Counted from the stretch's first letter, positions 22,731 to 34,500 are shown. The stretch is 64,000 nucleotides of DNA from Lasiodiplodia sp. COLG20 (GCA_009801085.1 VNWV01000008.1:1674001-1738000), one strand, 5' to 3'. Notes: generated from the sequence alone by a model not told the origin. Translations and numbers: made by a program.

Positions 22731-23147
22731 GTTCGGGGTTTGTTTCCGGAGAAAGCAACAGGCGGAAACGGCTGGAGTTGGAGATGATGAGAAAAAAGGT
22801 GGGTTGGCAGGGCTGCGGCAGTGTTAATGATGACGCCAAGGTCGTGTCGCGTCGGCACGTGGGCGGGCGTCGCAACCTCCTCCCGCCAGCTGGCACTGGA
22901 GCGTCCGGGCCGACACCAGCTGCCATCTACGGCCCGCGCATTGCCGCAACGGGCAAGCGGTGGGCGGTCGCTGGGAGCTGCTTCGGGCAGGCCAGCGGGA
23001 GCGATAGTGGCGAGCAAGCGATGGGGGCTCTTATCGCCATCCCGCTCGCTCAGCACTGCCTTTGCCGCCAAGCGCTGCCGCCTTCCTTGCCCCCACCTAC
23101 CTGCTGCTGCTTCTCGAGACGACGACCCGCAACGTCTCTCGTCGAAC
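22731..23147. promoter_or_regulatory. Divergent promoter, AIG1-like / Zn2Cys6 regulator
   Basis: A 417-bp head-to-head spacer that must drive both genes. No specific binding site is recognised. The compact layout leaves open co-regulation or control of the AIG1-like gene by the neighbouring regulator. Confidence 0.45.
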
Positions 23148-25398
23148 ATGCCGCGCCCTAAGAAGGACGGCGCGCCCGAGCCCAAGAGACGGAGCCGGAA
23201 TGGCTGCTGGTGATGCTCCGCGCTCGAACAATGCGCCATTTGTGCTGACGCGCCCTCTGCGCCATTATACAGGCCCTGCAAAGCCCGCAAGGTTAAATGG
23301 TACGGTCCACCCTTCCCCACCGCCGAACCCTCCCAATTGACGCGCCCCCAGCGGCGAGGAGAAGCCGCGCTGCCTGAACTGCGAGCGCCAGGGCGAGACG
23401 TGCGACTACTCGATCCGCCTCAACTGGGGCGGCCGCTCCAAGCGCTCGCGCGACGACTTCGCCGCCTCCGTCCTTCCATTCGACGCCCACCACTCGACCG
23501 CCTTGCCCGTGGACCCCCGCATACAGCCCCGCGACTATCCTTCTCCTCTGCCCGACTTCGCGTCTGCCTCTCCCATGCTGCCCCCGCTCCGGATGCACCC
23601 TCCAGCCAGTCCGCCCGCCACCACTTCCGCTGAGCACCGCACGAAGCGCGTGCGGCTGAGTCCGACTGACGCTTCGCCTGGGACGCAGAGTGCCGCCTCT
23701 GGACCACCGGATGCCCCGTCGCCGTACTCGATCGCCCCCGCCACGCCCTACGGCTCGTTTGTCGGCACTCCGCTGACTCCTGGCTCCTCCGTCGCGTCTG
23801 AGGAGAGCGCGCTGAAGCCTGGTTCGAGAGCCCTGACCGCTCCGTATCAGCCTTCGCCCGATCTTCGTCGGCTGTCTGTGAACGACTTGCTCATTGACGA
23901 CGCCTCTTCGGCGCGGGAACAAACCCCCCATTACCCCACTTCGGACGTCAAGGCCGGCACCACCACGTACGGATACGACATTGGCCAGCCAGATCTTGAC
24001 ACACCGCGGAATGACGATGGCGCGGCTATCGCGCTGTTCAGCCCCCCGGTCTCCTACTGCGGGCCGAACTATTTCTCGTCTGACGGTTCCGATGAATCGC
24101 AAGGGCGGCAGAAAAGCATCGCGTTCGAAGCGAATGGCTACTACGCCAAACCCGTGCCAATCAAGATCCCCAAGGCTTTCGAGCCGTTGCCTTCTTTGCT
24201 CTTGGAGAATCCCATGAACCTGCTGTATTTTCACCATTTCCTCAACCACACTGCTCGCATCCTGGTCCCGCATGACTGCGAACAGAACCCATTCCGCAAT
24301 ATCCTTCCGCAGCTGGCTGTCACCGACGACGATCTTCTGGGCCTTCTCCTGGCATTCTCTGCGAGCCACAGGGCACGCTTGCTTTGCCACCCCGAACCCG
24401 CAAACCGGATAGCGGTTTGGGTGCAAGATGTGTTCCCCAGGCTTCGGCGCGCTTTGGACAGTGCCGAGCAGATTTCTGATTCCAACTTGTGTACTGCCAT
24501 CATGCTTGCTTCGTTAGAGGTCATATCGCCCAATGCGTTCGAGGTTCCGATTTCCTGGCAGTCTCATCTCAAGCTGGCTCGCCAGATGATTATTGCACGC
24601 GGCGGGCTCCGGTCTCTGAATCGCAAAGACAAGGTCGCCTATTTTTTGAGCCGGTGGTTTGCGTACCTCGACGTTGTCGGGAGCCTTAGTGGCAGCAAGA
24701 ACGACACACCGCTCAACTCTGGCTACCTTGCCGTCGGCGAAGAAGATGCCATCCGTGATGGCCAGATCGACTGCCTCCTCGGCTTCACTAACCGCTTCGT
24801 CGGCTGTCTCGCGCGCATCGCGGAGCTGGCAAAGCGCTGCGAACCGCTCCGCATCGACGAAGCGAGCGGGTCCGTTCGCGAAGGCTGGCAGCCGCCTGAG
24901 GATGTCGTTGCTGCAGCAGAGCAGCTGCGTATTGACCTGCGGAATGGATGCGAGAAGGTCGTGTACAAGGGCTGTACGCACGGCGACGGCTCGGCCGCTG
25001 CCTCGCCACCAGAAGAGGTCAAAGAGCTTCCCTGGGATGAGGCCGAAATATACGCGACTAACGAAGCATTCCACTGGGCGGGGCTGCTCCATCTGTTGCG
25101 TCGCGTCCTTGGACGGCCGCCGTCGGACCCTGAAGTTCAGAACGCGGTCCGCGAGATTTTCAACGCGCTTGAGCGAGTACGGCCGGACGGCAGTGCCGGA
25201 GCATGCTTGCTGTTCCCAATGTTCTCTGCCGGCTGCGACGCGCAAGAGGAGGGCCAGCGCGAAAGGATTCTAGAAAGGCTTAATGCAGTGGAAGGGTTCG
25301 GGATGAGCCAGGTGCAGAGGGCGAGAGAGCTTGTTGAGAGGGTCTGGAGTTCTGGAAGGCCGTGGGAGTGCGAGGTTAGAGGAGAGTTCTTTGGATGA
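23148..25398 (+). CDS. Zn2Cys6 transcription factor with Fungal_trans_2-type domain, 711 aa
   Basis: Three exons: 23148-23209, a 27-nt microexon 23273-23299, and 23352-25398, all phase 2. The binuclear zinc cluster is assembled across the two introns. Cysteines fall at about 20, 23, 30, 37, 40 and 47, with the intervening sequence KARKVKCGEEKPRCLNC. A Ser/Pro-rich linker follows (about 60-250). A C-terminal region typical of Fungal_trans_2 regulators comes next: NLLYFHHFLNHTARILVP, LLGLLLAFSASHRARLL and a block ending MIIARGGLRSL. Members with this layout include arginine and GABA catabolism regulators, but nothing here identifies the pathway. It should act in the nucleus as a sequence-specific regulator. 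Confidence 0.94.
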
Positions 25399-25783
25399 TT
25401 CGAACGGGCTGTATAATTGTACCGGCTGTTATGAAAACGGACCTCACTGTGGGATGTTCAGCAGTTCTGTCGACCATGGCATCTATGCCGATGCCGAACG
25501 ATGGACCTGCAGGCCAATCCTGTGGTGAGGCTCGATAGAAGTTTGCCCTGGCTCCGGTCAGGTCTTTGTGCTGGCATGGGTCGCTCATGATGTTGCAAAG
25601 GCTTCGAACACTATGGCTAAACGCTTTGACTGGACGCTCGTGCACTGAAGCATCATCCATCGGTCATCTGCAGGATGCAGGTGGTCGCGCATTCCCAAAT
25701 CTGCAGGACCCTGAGGACAACTGCTTATAAGAACCCAAGTCCACCCAGACGCTTGAGAGCTCTTCACCCACCACACACTGCAT
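25399..25783. other. Intergenic spacer
   Basis: 385 bp between two plus-strand genes. A TATAAG string (about 25725) lies about 60 bp before the next start codon and could be a core promoter element. Nothing else is seen. Confidence 0.4.
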
Positions 25784-28337
25784 ATGCACTTTGAAGGCAT
25801 CGTGACATCAGGTCCGTTCGCCAGCACCATCGTGAGGAGCTGGCAACCCAGCCGCGCTGACAGCATCGCAACAACTCAGCAGGGCCATCTGACCGCATTT
25901 GTTCAGAGCAATCCACTCGCTGGTATGCCAGCGGGCCTCCATCCCCCTCAACCTCACATTAGCGGCCTCACCATGAACTCTTACGAGGTCCCCAAAGACC
26001 AAGCTGCAGCGTACCACATCGGACAGCTCGACGCTCAGCTTTGTGCTGAGCGCGAAGCCCGCATCCGTGCCGAGCAGACCGTTGCCTGTCTGCTCGGGCT
26101 CCGCGTTGACGAGCACGGCCCGCCTGCTTCCAGCAATCTCTCCGGCTCTGGCACAGCCAGCAAGTCCGATGCGGGGCTGCTTCAGCAGCGGCTTGAGGAG
26201 CTCAGGCTAGAGTTGGAGCTGGAGAAGCTGAAGGCGGAGATTCGCCATGACAAGCGCCGCGGCTCCAACGCCGTCCTTGGAGGTGCAGTCCACGCTTCCC
26301 CAGCAAAGATGGAGGATGCACTGCCTGCCGAGACGGCAATCGACCCTCCGACCGTCTATGACTCTTCAGAGCAGTTTGCAAAAAGGACAGAGTTTGGACA
26401 TCAAGACCGCTCCGAGGAGACTGACATCCCAGCGGCAGAATGGATGCACCCAACAAAGAAGGAAGAGCGGAAGCCCAAGGAAGCCACAAAGCCGCGCCAT
26501 AAGAGCTACTTTGCCCCTTCTTCTGCAGCTGCTCCTGGGGATGTGACTGCGGTCGCGGAATCTGCCGAGGTAGAGCTGTACCCCTGTTCGTCATTGTTGA
26601 CGTCTGCTAACTCAGAAGCAGGTCCACGCTCCGGAGCCCGTCCGACCGACTGTATCCGCAAAGAGCTTCTCGCAAACCCAGCACAGGGACGAGACGACGC
26701 GGTTCGGCCGCTTCGAAAGAGATCAAGTCCGGCCTCCTCGCTCTCATGGCCGTCCGCCGCCCAACCCTCGCCCTTTCTATCCTGGATACTTCCCCCAGCC
26801 CTGGCCACCGCATTGCCCCCCGCAGATCTCACCTCGACCTTACTTTGGCGGCAGCAAGTTGCTCTCTTACGCCGACCTCGACCGGCCCATTGAGGCCCCC
26901 CTGCCACTGCACGAACAACCGTCGAGCGGCTACCTGGACTTTAGCGAGGACCTCTACGACGAGCCGCCGGCCTCGAAAGCCGACAACAAGGAGGCGACCG
27001 ACACGGCTACCCCCTCTTCTTATCAGCTTCTCCCAGAGTCTCACGGACTCAAGCGGAGCATTCACGCAAGGAGCCCGTACTGGCCCATCTTCAAGTCCGC
27101 CCTGCATAACCAACGCCATGTGGACGTCACCAACATCCTCTCCACAGAGTCCATCCCTAGCCTATTGGAACAGGTGGCCAAGAGCTACCTCCTCCTCTCC
27201 GTCATCCCGCCAAAAAAGACAGTCCGTGTCGTCTCCCCAACCGAGGTGGTCACTAGCTACGCGCTGACGCTCGAGTTCGCCCGCGGCGATGCTGCTGCTG
27301 ACTTTGTTCGTTCTACCGAGCATGCCTCGCCGAAGGAGAAAGGATTCAGCAATGACTTCAAAGCCACCCAACGCTGTGGCCAAAGCCCCCCTCTCCCCAT
27401 CGAGATTGGTGAGGCCGTCTGGCGCGGCGGTGCAAGCAGAACGCTGGTCATTGAGGATCCTGGCGCGGCCCTACGCGTTCCGGCGAACTTGCGCTATCAG
27501 ATCGAGCACTGCCCATACACTACCGGCGGCAAGGATGGCGGAAAGGGTGGTGGTAGCGCAGGCGGATGCGATGGTAGGCTGCAGGATCCGCCCGAGTTCC
27601 TGCAGGATGGCTCGATTCGGTTGGGTTTCTGGGACATAAGGGATGCGGTTGTGGCGTACAAGAAGTGGACCACGAGCCCACTATTCAAGCGGACAGAGAT
27701 AAGCTATGAGGGATACGGTGTACTGCCGGAGCTTGAAGGAGAGGAGGAGGGCGAGGGCGATCCGAGCGCCGGTGGAGAGAACATGGCGAGAGGCATGCAG
27801 GAGAGCGACGGGAAGCACGATGAAGACTCCAAGAACAGCGAAACCAGTGGAAAGGACATCGAAACCCACGGCGCCATGACCTCCGCCATCGCCTCCGTCG
27901 GAATCGAGAGGGAAGAAGATGACGGCTACGCCGCGGGTAGCAGCGAGGATATGGAGAACTCAATCATCCTCTCTCCGAAGTGCAGCCTCCCGAGGGAGGA
28001 GCCAAATATGCAGCCAGCCAATGCTAGCCAGCGAAGCCCCATCCCCACCAGACACCAACCCGCCGCTAGCCCTCGCCGCCGCATCGGCGTCTACCTCTCT
28101 TCTCATGAGCATGACTTGAGCGTCGAGTCCTCTACCGAAGATGAAGACGAAGACGACCTCGACCGTGACGCCACTCGCAACCCGGCAGCTGGAATCAACC
28201 ACGACATCGTCCTCAACTACGATGAAACCTCTGACGACCTGGAGGAAGGCGAGATCCGCGAACCCCCGGCCATACCAGCGGAGAGATTGCTCACTTCAGG
28301 GGCTATTCCCCAAGAGCCCGATTCCGCATGGTGCTGA
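25784..28337 (+). CDS. Uncharacterised 833-aa protein with coiled coil and conserved-looking core
   Basis: Two exons, 25784-26569 and 26622-28337, joined over a 52-nt phase-0 intron with a clear GCTAAC branch point. The N-terminus has a short coiled coil at about 75-100 (QLDAQLCAEREARIRAEQ) and another near 130-155 (LLQQRLEELRLELELEKL). A Pro-rich segment (PPPNPRPFYPGYFPQPWPPH) leads to a compact region at about 340-580 that looks folded: HARSPYWPIFKSALHNQRH, IPSLLEQVAKSYLLL, RVVSPTEVVTSYALTLEF and IRLGFWDIRDAVVAYKKW. The last 240 residues are acidic and disordered. I do not recognise the family and assign no function. The start could instead be Met at 25973, which precedes the first coiled coil. 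Confidence 0.8.
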
Positions 28338-29012
28338 GCCTGAAAGTGCTGAGCATAGGAATGCCGAAGACGCCCCATGTAGGGCCACATACCAGCCTGG
28401 CTAACTTGGAAGCCATCAACCAGTCAATGGGGGCCGGGTGCCGAGAAGCGGCATTGTGGGCGCGTGTAGCTCTGATTAACATGGCTATTGCTGCATAGAT
28501 TTGCTAGAACGGGAGGATGCAGTCGAAATGCGCTCTCCCCATTCCAGTCTCACCGTGGGTTTCCTTCTCTGCAGGGTTTCATGGCGCACGATCCTCTTCT
28601 TCTTTTTTATTAAGTCACCACCATCTTCCCCCGTTCCCCAAGGCCGAGGTCTTTTTCCCTAGCAATCTTATGCCACATATCAGGAGCTACAATATATCAC
28701 TCAACGAAGAGACTATATTCCTTCTGTGTCTTGAGGCGTTTGAAAAGGGCATAGCTACTTTAAATTAATTCTATCACATATTTGCGTATTTCATGTGCTC
28801 GAAGAGGACAGTCCTTGGGAGTCAACTCCATTACACAGCCATGAGTATCCGCCGCGGTCGTCATTGACGACAGCTTACCAGGTATATCATCAACTCTCGA
28901 AAAGAAGCCAGTTTCCGTGTCATCGGCTGTTTTCGTAGTGGAACATACCTTGTTCCGCTGGTCTCCCTTTCTACCAGACCCACCCCCGCCAATCTAGCAT
29001 CGTGGGGAAGTC
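28338..29012. other. Convergent intergenic region
   Basis: 675 bp between convergent genes with no coding signal. T-rich stretches near 28590-28610 and 28645-28660 are compatible with 3' UTR and poly(A) regions of the flanking genes. Confidence 0.45.
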
Positions 29013-29822
29013 TTACAGTAGCCAACCCATTCCCGCAATTACCACACCCAACACCCTGCTAATGCCGACTGTGTTGTCCACGGCTGCGGCGCCCTGCGGC
29101 TGCGACGACCCAGTCAGGGTGGCGGAAGAGGAAGCAGAGGCCGAAGTGGCAGCAGAGCCACTCGCACTCGCACTCGACGTGGTCCTGGTGCTTGCCCCGC
29201 TCCTACTCCGACTCGCATCCGCGCTCGTGCTTCCCGTTGCCGTACCAGGGACCACATTGCCATTGCTCGGCACGCTTCCCGTCGTGTTCGGCCCCAGAAC
29301 TCCACTCGTCGTCGTCGGCGAGGCTGCGGAAGTTGGCGAGCCCCCAACGCCTCCCGTGTGTACTGTCGACCCCGTCGCGACCGGGGGCTGCGTGGCGCTC
29401 GGGCTGCCGACGACGCTCTGTAGGCTCGTCGTCAGATCCTGCGTGTCGACAGTTTGGATGCGGTCAGTGGGGGAATCCGGGTTGGCGTTGCGGGGCAGGA
29501 AGGCGAGGAGACGTTCGGCGAACGGTTTGGGGCGCTGGCAGGGGTTAGTGAGGGTCCGGCAACCGGATACGCGGCGAGGCGTTGGAGCCGAGAGTTGGTA
29601 GTGACTGGTGCTAGTGTTGAGGAGTTCACGAGGTAGTCATGTGAAGGGCTCGATGAGGGCACGTTTGTTGGCCTGGAAATGGGTGCTGTAAACAGCTCGG
29701 TGCTGTGGTCGCACACTTACACCACCCTGATTCTTCAAATCCATCTGCTCGAGCCCCATGGCCGAGATGACGAGAGAAATGAGCGCGAACGCTATCAGGA
29801 ACCGGTAATTTGTGGACGACAT
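29013..29822 (-). CDS. Small Ser/Thr-rich secreted protein, probably GPI-anchored, 207 aa
   Basis: Two exons: 29721-29822 and 29013-29534; the 186-nt phase-0 intron has donor GTAAGT, branch CACTAAC and acceptor CTGCCAG. Residues 1-23 are a signal peptide (basic start, core LIAFALISLVISA, cut near AMG). The mature chain is almost all Ser, Thr, Gly and Ala, the composition of O-mannosylated cell-surface proteins. The C-terminus has a small-residue site (QGAAAVDN) followed by a hydrophobic tail (VLGVVIAGMGWLL), the pattern for GPI attachment. There are no cysteines for a CFEM fold and no enzyme motif. Likely location: plasma membrane or cell wall (inferred). Confidence 0.8.
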
Positions 29823-30287
29823 GATGTTGATGCAACAGGTGGGCTGACTGGAGAAAAGCGTCCAGCGGAAGGGCCGGTGGGTTATATAAGTGGACCAAAG
29901 CTTAGGTGCGGAGACGGCGTTGAGCTTGTCGCAGACAAGCACACCGGCGTGCGGGGAAGGCGGTCCCTGCCCACGTCATACAAGGGTACACCTGCATGAC
30001 CCAGCGCCAGATCGACGGATTCTGGAACAGAGGCCGGAAATAGCTTGCTGCCCCGTTCCAGCCCTCCCCAGCCGCCACTCCCTCTTCTGCCGCGTCTACG
30101 CGATGCTTTCAGCACGCCAAGTCGTCGCCCGCATTCCTTTCGCGGAGGAAAGCGAACGACAAAGACGGTCCTTTCAGCAAACGGCTTTCAACAACGGAAC
30201 AAAGCACCGGAATCCAAATGAAAGCGCTCCGATTCGGTCTCCACCAACTCCCGTCAATCTTTCTCTCGTCAAACTATCTTCATCAAC
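29823..30287. other. Divergent spacer
   Basis: 465 bp between the divergent GPI-protein and coiled-coil genes. It holds the TATA-like box noted separately and a CT-rich leader before 30288. No other element is recognised. Confidence 0.4.
29882..29890 (-). promoter_or_regulatory. TATA-like box of the GPI-protein gene
   Basis: Read on the minus strand, CTTATATAAC lies about 60 bp upstream of the start codon at 29822. The position and sequence fit a core TATA element for a tightly regulated gene. This rests on sequence match only. Confidence 0.5.
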
Positions 30288-30873
30288 ATGGGTTTCTGGG
30301 CCGATCTCCCGTGGAGCAAGGAGGTACAACGCCTCAAGGAGATGCACGCCGAGGAGCAGCGAAAGAACAAGTTTCTTAAGGATTTGAATCGTGAGCTCAT
30401 AGCCGATCTGGAGATAACCAAGGACGATCTGAGACGGTCGGAAAAGTCGGAGTCGATTTTGAGGAGTATGAAGATCCAGCTGGAGGTAGGTAAGGACGGC
30501 CTGTTCCTCTTAGCAGCATGCTGATCATGTCATCGGCTACCCAGGATGAGCTTAGTGAAAAGACCTTCCGACTCACCCAGGCGGAGCGGGAGCTGACGGT
30601 TGGTACTCGTGTCAGCCCCGACGATAGAGAGGCTGTGGGCTGACGACAATTTGCTGCAGAGTAGGACCCATGGTCCAAGCAACAAGCAAGTAAGGGCGGG
30701 GGTTCCCGTGCGATCAATACTTGTTCGCTGACGGCGGTTCGGAACAGATTCAGGATCATGTCGAGCACCTCAACAAGGAAAGAGCCCGCAGTCTAAGGAG
30801 AAAGCGATCGTCAACCGACACACTCCACGCGCCACCAACTTCGAAGCGTCCAAAGGCATCTCCCGCGGTATAG
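30288..30873 (+). CDS. Small coiled-coil protein, 135 aa, four exons
   Basis: Exons 30288-30485, 30545-30598, 30660-30689 and 30748-30873, every intron in phase 0. The first 95 residues are charged and heptad-like (EVQRLKEMHAEEQRKNKFLK, then LEDELSEKTFRLTQAEREL), as in a parallel coiled coil. The C-terminus is basic (SLRRKRSSTD, TSKRPKAS) and may be a nuclear localisation signal. The exon chain is supported by uniform phase and good splice signals (GTAGGT, GTTGGT, GTAAGG), but two exons are very short, so the model should be treated as provisional. I recognise no family. Confidence 0.65.
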
Positions 30874-31111
30874 GCGTACTGTTATTGAGGTCTGATGTTC
30901 AAGTTTCCAAATCGTGCGACGGTCGAAAACACTCACTGGTAATTGCTCGCAAAGGAATGGATGGCGTTGACGAGAGGGAGCGGGATTTTCTGATTTTGGG
31001 ATTTATGAGCTGCTGGGTGTGTGCTTTCAAACTCGACGCAGGCGTATCCCTACGATCCGCATTCATTCTTTGAGCCCAGCGCAGAGTCGTAGTCTAGCGA
31101 TATTTGGCATT

Positions 31112-32106
31112 TTATATCTTTTCCGCCTCGTCTAGAAGCTCCTCGACCTTGAAGCCGCCATCACCACGGCTGAACATCTCCAGCAACGACTTGCGCTTGC
31201 CACCAGCCTCCTCGGCCTGCAAGCCATAGAATTTTTGCAAGCACATCAGCAGCCACTTGCCCTCGTCGACTGACACGCCACGATTCTCGACCACATTGCC
31301 CTGTACCAGCACCAAGCCCTTGGGTCCAGCCATGTCCGCGTGGAACGTGACGGTCGTGTGCGGGGCGGCAAACTCGCTCCGCAGCTGGTACTCGGCCAGA
31401 TGGGTGAACAGAACGGTGGCGCAGTTTTCCGCGGGGAAGGTCCATTGCATGAAGTGGATCTCGGCGGCCTGGCCATCCTGGCTTTGGCGAGGGATAGGGA
31501 GCACGAACTGCGGGTGCTGGCGTGCGTTCTTGTATATAGTATCCCAGCCGCTGCTCTTCATGACGGCGCAGAGCGATTGCGGATTGCGTGCGTGGCGCAG
31601 ACGCCAGATCATCTCAATCTCTTTCTCGGGCAGCTCCAGCGTCTTCTCGACATCGATGAAGGAAGAGAGCGTCTTCACGCCCGGCGGAAGCTTCGAATCA
31701 GCGGACGACTGCGCGGCGGACTGCGCTGTCGGCGGCGGCGGGGGTTTGAAGGGAAGCTGATCGGTAGGAGTCTCGGCGGTCGAGGGCAGCGCGGCTGCCT
31801 CTTTCCGCACAGTCTCGATCTTTTCTTTGTAGACTGCCTTGAGCTCATCAATGTCCTTGACGCCTGTCCTGGGCCTTCTGTCAGCCTGAGCTCGCAACAC
31901 GGGAAGCAAGCAGCAGTCACCATGGCATACTCTTTGGCTTTGCGGTCGAGCTTCTCCTTGTACTTTGCCAGCACGCGCTGCTGGGCACCGTGGGTGGCTA
32001 GGTAGCGGACATCGTGCACCTGGGCCCACCGCCTATGGGCCAGGTTTGGCGTGGAGAGCGGGCGGGTGACCAGGCGGCGGAAGGCCGGGGCGCGGAAGGA
32101 GGCCAT
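31112..32106 (-). CDS. ATP11: Mitochondrial F1-ATP synthase assembly factor, 310 aa
   Basis: Two exons: 31931-32106 and 31112-31868, with a phase-2 intron starting GTATGC. Atp11 is a matrix chaperone that holds free F1 beta subunits until they assemble with alpha. The N-terminus (MASFRAPAFRRLVTRPLSTP) is an Arg-rich, acid-poor presequence for mitochondrial import. The conserved body includes LSSFIDVEKTLELPEKEIE, IWRLRHARNPQSLCAV, FVLPIPR, IHFMQWTFP and ATVLFTHLAEYQLR, all matching the ATP11 family. Length is typical. It is divergent to mevalonate kinase over about 705 bp. Confidence 0.94.
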
Positions 32107-32811
32107 GGCGGGTGTGTCTTCGCAGAAGCTTGCACGTCAGAGCTTCTCGCGACGGCACGGGAGCGCGTCGGCGAGAAAGTGGTTGCCGCGCGCGCACGTG
32201 CTGGAAAGCGTCGCCGCCCGCCACTCAGGCGCTGGCAGTCTGGCAGGCAGCTGACATGGCGGCGCTGAAGATTGGGCGAGTGGCCAGCTCATCGTACCCA
32301 GACACTACAACCAACTGCTGCACCGCCCTGCCGTCGCCCTTGCGGCCATCCGGCCCAGCTCCACACAACTGGGCCCTCGACCAGCGGCCTCTGGATCCCC
32401 GTTCGGGAAGGCCGTGTCGTAATACGCAAATGCTTCTGCCTGATTGGCCTCGCGGACGGCCATCGTCTGGCCGCGGCCCGCATGGCAAGGCTGAGCGGCC
32501 GGCTGGAGCTGCGGCTGCCCAGGCAGATGGCGATAGCGAGGCGGATGGCAAAGGGCGCCTGCAAGGCGAGCGTTGGACGCGGCGGGTGTGCCTGGCTTGG
32601 CCTGTGCCATTGACGCAAGGGGGCATCAACAACCCCAGATTTTCTGGCGAGTCACCGCTGCCGCAGTCAGAAAGGCGGCCGTCAGCTCCCACACCGCCCT
32701 CAGGGTGCCAGTAAGCCGGAGACCCACCCGTATCTGCCTGTTGGCCTGCCTGTCCAGCTCAACCTTTTCGCGTGCCCCCCGTTGTCCTCAGCCAGACGCG
32801 CCGTTGCGACC
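32107..32811. promoter_or_regulatory. Divergent promoter region, ATP11 / mevalonate kinase
   Basis: A 705-bp GC-rich interval between two divergent starts. It contains both promoters by position. I recognise no sterol-response or other specific site with confidence. Confidence 0.45.
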
Positions 32812-34500
32812 ATGAGCGGCGCGCTTGAAATCGCCCACCCGTCCCACCCCAACAGCTACGCCGCACCCTCGACCGACTCGGACAGCGACGCCTCCTCGAG
32901 CACATCCAACGCCGTGCACACGCCCAACTCGCTCGCCAGCATGGCCTCTCCGCCCCCCGCCGACGGCGCCGTCAATGGCGCCGCGAGGCCGCTGCCACAC
33001 CGCAAGAACTCGTCCCCGCTGATGCCTCCTTTCATGGTGTCCGCCCCGGGCAAGGTCATTGTCTACGGCGAACACGCCGTCGTCCACGGCAAGGTCTGAA
33101 GCTCCCACCTGCTCCCACGCTAAACGCTGACTTTGAGCTAGGCAGCCATTGCTGCTGCAATCTCCCTTCGCTCGTACCTCCTCGTCACCTTCCTCTCCAA
33201 GTCGAAACGCACCGTCTCGCTCCGCTTCCCCGACATCGACCTCAACCACACGTGGAACATCGACGACCTGCCCTGGCCCGTCTTCTCCGCCCCCGACAAG
33301 AAGAAGTACTATTACGACCTCGTCACCACCCTGGACCCCGAGCTCGTCGACTCGCTCCAGCCGCACATCAAGACCGTGTCTCCCGACCAGCCTGAGCACA
33401 TCCGCAAGATCCATCAGGCCTCGGCCTCGGCCTTTCTCTACCTCTTCCTCTCCCTCGGCTCGCAGAGGTCTGCTCCCTGCATATACACGCTTCGCTCGAC
33501 GATACCCATTGGCGCGGGCCTGGGGAGCAGCGCCAGCATCGCAGTATGCCTGGCAGCCGCGCTGCTGCTTCAGATCAGGGCCCTCAGCGGCCCCCACCCC
33601 GACCAGCCCTCGCAGGAGTCGGAGCTGCAGATCGAGCGCATAAACAGGTGGGCCTTTGTCGGCGAGATGTGCATCCACGGAAACCCGTCGGGAGTGGACA
33701 ACACGGTTTCCAGCGGCGGCAAGGCCGTCCTGTTCCAAAGGACGGACTACTCGAAGCCGCCAACCGTCACTCCACTGCGCGACTTCCCCGAGCTTCCCCT
33801 GCTCCTGGTAAACACACGGCAGTCCCGCAGCACGGCCACCGAAGTCGCCAAGGTTCAGCACCTCAAGAACGCGCACCCCCTCATTGCAGAACAATTGCTC
33901 AGCGCCATCAACGACGTGACGGAATCGGCGCATCAGCTCATCTCTGCCGAAGACTTCGACCCCCAGGACCCCGCGGCCCTGCAGCACCTGGGTGATCTGA
34001 TCACCATCAACCACGGTCTTCTGGTCTCGTTGGGCGTGTCGCACCCGAAGCTGGAGCGGATCCGCGCGCTCATCGACCATGCCGGTATTGGATGGACCAA
34101 GCTCACCGGTGCCGGCGGTGGCGGGTGCGCCATCACCATCCTCAAGCCCGAGGCCAGCAGCCGCCCCGTCTCGCGGCACAACTCGGTCAGCGTTGAAAAC
34201 GGCTTAGACCTAAAGGCGGGAAGGAAGTCGAAGACGCTTGTTGATCTAGAGCAGAAGCTGGTGGCTGAGGGATTCGAGAAGTTTGAGACGACGCTTGCCG
34301 GCGACGGCGTCGGCGTGCTGTGGCCGGCCGTTCTGCACAACGTTTCTGGAGAAGAAGGCGGCGAGGAAATCGACCAGGAGAAATTCCTAAAGGCCGAAGG
34401 CAATCCGGGCATTGAGAAACTGGTCGGAGTGAACATGGCCTTGCCTGATGGTGAGGGCAACGCCGAGTATAGGGAAGGCTGGAGGTTCTGGAGGCCGTGA
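32812..34500 (+). CDS. ERG12: Mevalonate kinase, 546 aa
   Basis: Phosphorylates mevalonate to 5-phosphomevalonate with ATP, feeding ergosterol, dolichol, ubiquinone and prenyl groups. Two exons: 32812-33093 and 33142-34500 (48-nt phase-0 intron with a GTCTGA donor). GHMP-kinase motifs are complete: N-terminal VSAPGKVIVYGEHAVVHGKAA, the ATP loop PIGAGLGSSAS (about 216-226), the catalytic region GEMCIHGNPSGVDN (Glu269, Asp280), and the C-terminal TKLTGAGGGGCAI. The protein is about 100 residues longer than the yeast enzyme. There is a Ser/Thr/Pro-rich extension of about 70 residues before the core, and a Ser-rich insertion (RPVSRHNSVSVEN) after the last GHMP motif; both could be regulatory. A sterol dehydrogenase-like gene lies 1.3 kb downstream. 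Confidence 0.96.

Noticed and set aside
32788..34179. 463-codon minus-strand frame opposite mevalonate kinase
   Set aside because: Antisense shadow. The plus strand carries all GHMP-kinase motifs.
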